DNA of 42,146 bases from Apostichopus californicus (taxonomy: Eukaryota > Echinodermata > Holothuroidea > Aspidochirotida > Stichopodidae). The stretch covers positions 1 through 42,146 of the forward strand of contig JAIPMN010002326.1 of assembly GCA_020650975.1 (NCBI GenBank). The letters run 5' to 3'. Below, piece by piece: positions 41,001-42,146 of the stretch. The translations under genes and the position numbers were made by a program. The notes under the pieces are model-generated. The model worked only from the letters and a program-made list of their open reading frames with translations, was not told the origin of the DNA and made no database searches. Numbering within the stretch: position 1 is the first letter of the stretch; every line of letters begins with the position of its first letter.

Positions 41001-41905
41001 AAACTTCTGTCCAGTTATAAGTTATCAAAGAGCAGAAATGAAACCCTACCCCCCCTCCCCACCCCCTCCGCCTACCACTCTCAAATTAAGACTGATGGAT
41101 TCCATCTTGGATCAAGAACAACAGAACAGCAAGACCTAGGATACTTTTCTCACTTCTGAAAATCAATATTTTGGGCATTTTCCCACCATTCTTCATGATT
41201 GAAAAACTATTTTCACCGCAAATGGTCTGCATGGTTCTAAATCGCTCTTTAGAAAGCGACTCCAAAGGCCGTAGGTTTCTGAGGAATCCCGAAAAGGAAT
41301 TTCATTGAGAAACAGTACACATGTCAATTCTATTACATCTGCATGACCCAACATCGGCAGGACATCAGCCTCGTGGTCTTCGAAACAGGCCGGGTCATAC
41401 AAATATGATAACAGCCGAGTAAATTTCCACCGTGGTATAATATATACGGCAAGACTTTCTCAATGACCAATCAGCTCCTATCTACACAGTGGGTAGCCAC
41501 AAACCTCCGCCAAATGAAACAAGATGATCCCACATTAGAGAGATCACACGACTACCACGCATGCACGCAAAAGTATTTTACAAGTTTTCCTTGCGTTCTT
41601 TTTTTCATGGGAACAAATAATGGACCCATATGAATAGAAACTAACTTTTCGCTTATCGTTATCTGGTTGATACTTACTACTGCTTGTATATAGAATGGAC
41701 CCATATGAATAGAAACTAATGTTTCGCTTATCGTTATCTGGTTGATACTTACTACTGCTTGTCCATGGGGTGGTTATCCTTCAGGAAGATCAAACCAGGC
41801 TTGTCGTAGTCGTGGCGATCAGTCAGATAACAATACAGAAAGAGTATGAGATAAACTCCTAGTATGACTCCATAGACCGAGTACACAATGGGGTTGTGTG
41901 GATTC
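16567..41905 (-). CDS. Polycystin-1 family protein (PLAT plus 11 TM), 5' partial
   Basis: This gene encodes the membrane part of a polycystin-1/PKD1L/REJ-type receptor-channel. Twenty-seven exons with GT/AG borders give about 1400 residues, listed singly below. In order they carry TM1; PLAT (TGSRPGAGTTARVSLVIRG, IWHDNGGISPGWYLSRV); TM2 with FTRVQRLTC; TM3 with IPINFPIIMLFRRAK; TM4 and TM5; and the polycystin channel unit. That unit has S1, the TOP domain (RGWIDDFTRVVIIEFTMYN, LAEMPGTGAVYP), S2-S4 (FKFLHLFRFNKMV), S5, a pore segment with MLGGVPDYAGL, and S6. A coiled-coil-like helix and a Ser/acidic/basic tail follow, ending in a TAG at 16567-16569. Family members usually work in complexes with polycystin-2-like subunits in ciliary or sperm membranes. 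The extracellular part and GPS site lie upstream of the window, so PKD1, PKD1L and REJ cannot be separated. One exon junction near 24.1-24.2 kb does not fit in phase. Confidence 0.93.
17237..17720 (+). repeat. Three tandem ~156-bp units, each with a tRNA-like module
   Basis: Units start at 17237, 17391 and 17549. Each has a leader containing ATTAGAAACGAGCATTATTT and then AAGTGGCGCAGTTGGTAGTG with a B-box-like GGCGGTTCAATTCC. The A- and B-box-like parts suggest a tRNA-derived promoter module, but no normal cloverleaf forms, so these are not tRNA genes. The first two copies are nearly identical and the third is diverged. Confidence 0.85.
17875..18105. repeat. ~50-bp minisatellite, about four copies
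   Basis: Units contain GACAAGGTTCC, a GCGG.CCAGGTGAGTTGCG core and a CCCTCCCCCC tract. CAGGTGAGT recurs at 17898, 17948, 17997 and 18047. It lies in the last intron of the polycystin gene. The open frames crossing it on both strands are repeat by-products. Confidence 0.9.
18198..18272 (+). repeat. tRNA-like module (SINE head or tRNA pseudogene)
   Basis: AATGGTCTAGTGGTTGTG followed by CCTGGTTCAAACCC looks like the A and B boxes of a tRNA promoter. A and T runs replace the anticodon arm, so it is not a functional tRNA. Confidence 0.5.
18285..18384. repeat. (CA)n and (TA)n microsatellites
   Basis: A CA run near 18287-18303 and a TA run at 18364-18384 lie in the same intron, separated by unremarkable sequence. 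Confidence 0.8.
18482..18598. repeat. 59-bp tandem duplication
   Basis: AATATTGCATTCATTTACAA begins at 18482 and again at 18541, with the following AGTCCTACTAT also repeated. The copies differ at a few positions. Confidence 0.85.
19735..20000 (+). mobile_element. Penelope-like or other retroelement relic with hammerhead-like motif
   Basis: A pyrimidine-rich stretch leads to CCGAAGA (19922), a GATC/GATC hairpin (19930-19944), GAAA and CGTC (19949). TTAGCCT before the core can pair with AGGCCAA after it, apart from one mismatch. This is the layout of the short type I hammerheads known from Penelope-like elements. U4 is C and there is one extra A, so the core is degenerate. No reverse transcriptase is visible nearby. 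Confidence 0.35.
20034..20239 (-). CDS. Polycystin exon: tail, part 4
   Basis: Acceptor TTCATCAG, donor GTAAAA. It encodes DKLTMEIFHRLQQDQMKDSG, then a Pro/Ser/acidic stretch with SASRVVKSNGQIVFPKPVG. Phase agrees on both sides. Confidence 0.86.
20719..20792. repeat. 41-bp tandem duplication
   Basis: GAAAACACACAGCTCTT.GG followed by TTGAGAAATGG occurs twice, 41 bases apart, directly next to the donor of the 20805-20920 exon. Confidence 0.85.
20805..20920 (-). CDS. Polycystin exon: tail, part 3
   Basis: Acceptor TCCGTAG, donor GTTTGT (weak). It encodes ENLCESYDEKFEEQFFNPEI and RDYLQLNRESDDEEEQNF, strongly acidic. A 41-bp duplication lies just past its donor (20719-20792). Confidence 0.85.
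21412..21573 (-). CDS. Polycystin exon: coiled-coil-like tail segment
   Basis: Acceptor TTAAAG, donor GTACGT, 54 codons in phase 0. It opens with EFNLAEMEYQVEELLFRMET, whose hydrophobic spacing suggests a short amphipathic or coiled-coil helix, then an acidic SKDGGKDRDSDDTRDGRDD. Polycystin-1 tails use such a helix to bind polycystin-2; here that is an inference. Confidence 0.87.
21850..22215. repeat. ~86-bp degenerate satellite with small palindromes
   Basis: AACTACCTA-type starts lie near 21921, 22007, 22090 and 22179, with a weaker one before 21870. Most units then carry TAGGTAAC, so TACCTA..TAGGTA forms a small hairpin. It lies in a polycystin intron. Confidence 0.6.
22632..22770 (-). 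CDS. Polycystin exon: C-terminal tail, part 1
   Basis: Acceptor GTCGTAG, donor GTAGGT. It encodes YRKVKETCKVEPVGGYEVFV and FIWQHLLHQCGIQKQVEEE. It fits the tail region where human PKD1 has the YEMVE....R and K.KE segments. Confidence 0.83.
22771..24070 (-). other. Polycystin intron with an ACACGC cluster
   Basis: CACACGCATTT occurs twice near 22840-22870 and CACACGC repeats several times to 23070. Otherwise I see no element or exon here. Confidence 0.5.
24071..24133 (-). CDS. Polycystin exon: post-S6 cytoplasmic segment (boundary uncertain)
   Basis: The donor GTGAGT is strong and leaves two bases that fit the next exon. Read in the frame that fits downstream it gives LDTNHKLVKPTITQYVLPGD, resembling the post-S6 stretch of polycystins. 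Acceptor CCCCAG (24134) or CTAG (24129) needs a two- or one-base carry-over from the previous exon, which its best donor does not give. The gap between the two is only about 70 bp. Confidence 0.6.
24204..24428 (-). CDS. Polycystin exon: S5, pore segment and S6
   Basis: Acceptor ATTTCAG, 75 codons. It encodes VSYLLLEASFACLGCLLFGV (S5), the pore stretch VEVVTILMLGGVPDYAGL and S6 (PAYHILYLVVIVILFGGL). The filter position that reads LGD in polycystin-2 reads LGG here. The best donor (GTAAGG) leaves phase 0, which does not fit the next exon. Confidence 0.93.
25089..25223 (-). CDS. Polycystin exon: S4 and S4-S5 linker
   Basis: The outer acceptor (TTTGTAG) keeps the frame, while the nearby GTCAG would not. 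Donor is GTGAGT, 45 codons. It encodes DLIGWLVFIVSFKFLHLFRF and NKMVAKFGAVIDATIRELLG. The K......FN..M.....T......LLGF layout matches S4 and its linker in polycystins. Confidence 0.95.
25811..26190 (+). mobile_element. L1/Tx1-like LINE remnant, frameshifted
   Basis: One frame reads FYCHFVCILWEFLNNILTNA and later NKVERVLFGCNHD and VKYYTFNCKQKK. This follows the H.F..C..V..W...... / LFG / K.YI..C pattern at the C-terminus of L1-type polyproteins. After a stop, another frame continues with NDRERYWEPWVNLLGIN. It is a decayed fragment, antisense to the polycystin gene. Confidence 0.6.
26288..26428 (-). CDS. Polycystin exon: S3 and S3-S4 linker
   Basis: Acceptor CTCGTAG, donor GTAGAA, 47 codons. 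It encodes IGKVVLSLTYFAMYVYRFAH and then EEFVDMSFLAYWDQ, the F.D....A.WD loop of the family. Confidence 0.93.
26760..26800. repeat. GGACGGACAGAC-type microsatellite
   Basis: ACGGACGGACAGAC and ACGGACAGACGGAT form a short imperfect repeat, followed by an A-rich run. It lies in a polycystin intron. Confidence 0.6.
26885..26986 (-). CDS. Polycystin exon: S2 and S2-S3 linker
   Basis: Acceptor TTTGCAG, donor GTCAGT, 34 codons. It encodes FVFLLMTAVSGKQEVQRAVK and LKSRYLRDIWAWLE, the last part matching the YF.D.WNWLE stretch before S3. Confidence 0.92.
27121..27720 (-). mobile_element. 3' end of a non-LTR retrotransposon with poly(A) tail
   Basis: On the - strand the stretch ends with AATAAA (TTTATT at 27141-27146) and then a 12-base A run. 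Upstream, broken frames read SLVGKVNTAATNEFIRLAKN and RIMLFKNSFIYRAAI, similar in style to LINE polyprotein C-termini. At least one frameshift and one stop interrupt it. A processed transcript copy is the alternative. Confidence 0.5.
27802..27922 (-). CDS. Polycystin exon: end of TOP domain and start of S2
   Basis: Acceptor GTTTCAG, donor GTAAGA. It encodes SVALLAEMPGTGAVYPLPKI and then YRYQTGYDYFIMACE. The family pattern is LL.E.P.TG.......YRY.T..D.F..ACE. SINE copy B ends about 18 bp from its acceptor. Confidence 0.96.
27941..28255 (-). mobile_element. tRNA-headed SINE, family 1, copy B
   Basis: Read on the - strand it begins ACCGGTGCTGTGGCCAAGTG and ends in an ATT-rich tail, with the same body as copies A and C. 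It sits in gene orientation, with its tail about 18 bp from the acceptor of the 27802-27922 exon. Beyond it, 28256-28695 holds nothing recognised. Confidence 0.85.
28696..28809 (-). CDS. Polycystin exon: TOP domain, part 3
   Basis: Acceptor TTCACAG, donor GTAAGC. It encodes DQLTFLRERGWIDDFTRVVI followed by IEFTMYNAPANIF. This is one of the best conserved stretches of polycystins (GW.D..TR.V...F..YN...N.F). Confidence 0.96.
29053..29290. repeat. Minisatellite of TTACACCAT units
   Basis: TTACACCATGAATTA, CACCATAAACA and GGATGATAAGGAACACACAT blocks recur several times, with a higher-order unit near 100 bp. It is intronic. Confidence 0.8.
29435..29709 (-). CDS. Polycystin exon: TOP domain, part 2
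   Basis: Acceptor TTTCAG, donor GTAAAT, 275 bases. It encodes SVILGKVSLRQVRVDPRYC, then FGSCEPPYSRVS, and GYNVELNKT near its end. The L...LRQ.RV....C....... F..C...YS pattern and the Gly-Tyr near the end are classic TOP-domain features. Confidence 0.95.
29859..29912 (+). mobile_element. SINE family 2 head fragment
   Basis: GGAGTGTTAGCTCAGTGGTT and the following ATCATAAGGTCCC match the first ~55 bases of the element at 35100-35348. The body is absent. It lies about 45 bp beyond the donor of the 29959-30070 exon. Confidence 0.7.
29959..30070 (-). CDS. Polycystin exon: TOP domain, part 1
   Basis: Acceptor TCAAAG, donor GTAAGA. It encodes FTDVRTVGDLWYWVENDLLN, matching the F..V.T..D.W.W....LL stretch that opens the extracellular polycystin domain. 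Confidence 0.93.
30775..30885 (-). CDS. Polycystin exon: S1 of the channel unit
   Basis: Acceptor CTCCAG, donor GTAAAT. It encodes DIVLFSTVAFCLMLIAYGKE and the start of the extracellular domain (YPINNGIVDKFV). The 30886-31723 intron holds G-rich tracts and nothing recognised. Confidence 0.92.
31724..31842 (-). CDS. Polycystin exon: loop to start of S1
   Basis: Acceptor CTCGAAG, donor GTAAGA. It encodes GIEARQRARYLRFARPPQSD and a charged helix ELEKAKEKMQKEKNMVAILW. The R...LR.ARPP..EL..A.EK pattern is usual just before the channel unit. The acceptor is weak (AACCTCGAAG); an in-frame TGA just upstream limits the choice. Confidence 0.85.
31843..33033 (-). other. Polycystin intron with one repeat unit and a tRNA-like module
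   Basis: At 32107-32172 there is a copy of the GACAGTCCA.ATGTCTCA repeat seen at 35370-35920. At 32272-32319 GGTTAGCTCAGCTGG plus TTCAAATCC looks like a decayed tRNA-type promoter. At 32549-32760 there is an open - strand frame of unknown nature. Nothing else is recognised. Confidence 0.55.
33034..33177 (-). CDS. Polycystin exon: loop after TM5, part 1
   Basis: Acceptor ATGTAG, donor GTAAGT, 48 codons. It encodes MAMITVAKAWRHRNNMKLFD and then DPVEVAKGRWQSSELEIQN, cytoplasmic in the family topology. Confidence 0.88.
33746..33830 (-). CDS. Polycystin exon: TM5
   Basis: Acceptor TTTTAG, donor GTAAGA. It reads FSYRKAVFWMQAFYFSFMQC and then FFVTQPFV. The W......S.......QP pattern marks TM5 in this family. 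The 33831-34696 intron holds nothing recognised. Confidence 0.92.
34697..34885 (-). CDS. Polycystin exon: basic linker and TM4
   Basis: Acceptor CCGTAG, donor GTAAGT. A basic linker (GKGQRSKPEHKKLHRPK) leads into ACYFIAWVGCIVVIVISSVV, a hydrophobic helix. Phase matches both neighbours. Confidence 0.9.
35100..35348 (+). mobile_element. tRNA-headed SINE, family 2, full copy
   Basis: The head GGAGTGTTAGCTCAGTGGTT, with B box GGTTCGAATCACTCC, resembles a tRNA in which part of the T stem is lost. The body contains GACTTCGGTCAGCTTGCGG and the tail is (ATAC)n. Related fragments lie at 12103-12208 and 29859-29912. Confidence 0.8.
35370..35920. repeat. Degenerate tandem repeat around ATGCAGATTATGAAGAC
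   Basis: The block GACAGTCCA..TGTCTCA, then CATATTA.CATG..GATTATGAAGAC and a CTGTCTCAAC-type end, recurs near 35385, 35500 (weak), 35700 and 35845. Spacing is roughly 150 bp. One further copy lies at 32107. Confidence 0.65.
35929..36023 (-). CDS. Polycystin exon: cytoplasmic loop, part 3
   Basis: Acceptor CTCGCAG, donor GTGAGA, leaving two bases of a serine codon. It encodes NVVIKELRDDYILAEEVTEE and then TSFSSGFEDY, an acidic, Ser-rich stretch. The 36024-36881 intron holds SINE copy C and otherwise nothing recognised. Confidence 0.85.
36571..36865 (+). mobile_element. tRNA-headed SINE, family 1, copy C
   Basis: It begins CAGTGCTGTGGCTGAGTGGA, has the B box GGGTTCCATACCC and shares the body with copies A and B. 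The tail GATTATTATTTTTAT ends about 16 bp from the donor of the 36882-37003 exon. It is antisense to the gene. Confidence 0.85.
36882..37003 (-). CDS. Polycystin exon: cytoplasmic loop, part 2
   Basis: Acceptor TGTCAG, donor GTAGTT. It encodes EAAMNNIPSEARWDTQLIDQ and then a likely helix RNLQNWAREKWKQKPK. A SINE tail begins about 16 bp beyond its donor. Confidence 0.85.
37478..37553 (-). CDS. Polycystin exon: cytoplasmic loop, part 1
   Basis: Acceptor TTTTAG, donor GTAAAA. It encodes PLRMPGEIGELYKYIGMSQD and YEKDA. An alternative acceptor 8-9 bases inside (CTCTCAG) would change the frame, so the outer one was chosen. The 37554-38355 intron holds only low-complexity tracts. Confidence 0.82.
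38356..38472 (-). CDS. Polycystin exon: TM3
   Basis: Acceptor TCTACAG, donor GTACCA, 39 codons in phase 0. It reads GESILIGIMTALVAIPINFP and then IIMLFRRAK, the conserved PIN....FRR helix end of the family. The 38473-38986 intron holds nothing recognised. Confidence 0.94.
38987..39160 (-). CDS. Polycystin exon: TM2
   Basis: Acceptor CTTACAG, donor GTAAGA, phase 0 at both ends (58 codons). It encodes DYYIWSSVFTRPPYSVFTRV followed by QRLTCCYAICMGFMCVNTLW. The W.S.F.RP....FTR.QR pattern is characteristic of polycystin-1 proteins just before and into TM2. Confidence 0.95.
39445..39850. mobile_element. Possible hAT/MITE remnant
   Basis: The left side has CCATGGGTGGGCACAAAG with GCAGGCCAGAC. The right side, reverse-complemented, has CCGTTGTTGGCCAAGGTG with GGCCTGCAGGCC. 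The GGTGGGCA..GCAGGCCAGA style is that of many hAT-derived elements. The interior is non-coding and the repeats are imperfect. Confidence 0.4.
39991..40207 (-). CDS. Polycystin exon: second half of PLAT domain
   Basis: Acceptor GCATAG, donor GTATCT. It encodes VPEALGSITSLLIWHDNGG, SPGWYLSRVCVRDL and KWFFICEQWFAVEEEDG. The IWHDN.G..P.WYL signature is typical of the polycystin PLAT domain. Confidence 0.96.
40741..40902 (-). CDS. Polycystin exon: first half of PLAT domain
   Basis: Acceptor TTTTCAG, donor GTAAGG. It encodes YEVSFETGSRPGAGTTARVS and then LFERNSRDRFIIS. This is the beta-sandwich core motif TG...GAGT.A of PLAT/LH2 domains, which bind lipids or protein partners at the membrane. Confidence 0.95.
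41619..41763. repeat. 75-bp tandem duplication covering a splice donor
   Basis: AATGGACCCATATGAATAGA starts at 41619 and again at 41694, and identity continues through GATACTTACTACTGCTTGT. The copy at 41694-41763 contains the real donor (AC at 41751-41752) and the last bases of the TM1 exon. The other carries an identical donor 75 bases further into the intron. Confidence 0.93.
41753..41905 (-). CDS. Polycystin exon: TM1 and linker to PLAT
   Basis: Acceptor CTGACAG, donor GTAAGT, ending in phase 2. It encodes NPIVYSVYGVILGVYLILFL (TM1) and then LTDRHDYDKPG and LKDNHPMDKQY, the usual linker before PLAT. Its donor and last bases are duplicated 75 bp further on. The 41906-42146 end of the window is intron with nothing recognised. 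Confidence 0.92.
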
Positions 41906-42146
41906 CTGTCAGGGTAGAATGGTAAAATGTACAGACACTGTGGTGTATTGTAAAACAGGGAATCTAGTTAAACACAGTTCATGTTAGAAGCCTGCCATTC
42001 AAAGTGGGTGGAGTTGTGACCCTTTGAAGGTCAGCGAAAATGTGGAAGAAGAAAGAATTGCCGATATTTGTCGTAGAAGCTAGAAAACTCTTGAACTTAA
42101 ACAACTTCAAACACATAGAAATCTCTCAGAGGAGGGGTGGGATGGG

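Overview
The window reads as nuclear DNA of an invertebrate animal. It is AT-rich, its genes are split by GT/AG introns of about 0.1-3 kb, and it is full of tRNA-derived short interspersed elements, non-LTR retrotransposon tails, hAT-type miniature elements and minisatellites. Together these suggest a marine deuterostome, plausibly an echinoderm, but nothing in the sequence proves the lineage. There is no operon, CRISPR array, prophage or other prokaryotic feature.

Two protein-coding genes account for almost all recognisable coding sequence, and they converge tail to tail. The first, on the + strand (193-10358, 5' end outside the window), encodes a secretin-family (class B1) peptide-hormone receptor. 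Nine exons carry the end of the hormone-binding ectodomain, all seven transmembrane helices and a long Ser/Asn-rich cytoplasmic tail. Several motifs are closest to corticotropin-releasing-factor/diuretic-hormone-44 receptors. The second, on the - strand (41905 down to 16567, 5' end outside the window), encodes the C-terminal ~1400 residues of a polycystin-1 family protein. Twenty-seven exons give TM1, a PLAT domain, TM2-TM5, a six-helix polycystin channel unit with its extracellular TOP domain, a short coiled-coil-like segment and a charged tail. Exon phases join in frame throughout both genes, except at one junction of the second gene near 24.1-24.2 kb.

Between the two stop codons (10359-16566) I see only 3'UTR-like and non-coding sequence plus a SINE tail. 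The introns hold the rest of the interest: two tRNA-headed SINE families, remnants of three different LINE-type elements, hAT-like MITEs, a hammerhead-like motif, several tandem arrays, and an exact duplication of a splice donor.

The two genes have no obvious shared pathway. One is a peptide hormone receptor and the other is a polycystin receptor/channel subunit of the kind that pairs with polycystin-2. I found no convincing undescribed system. The most useful leads are the altered selectivity-filter motif, the frame conflict and the placement of retroelement tails next to splice sites.
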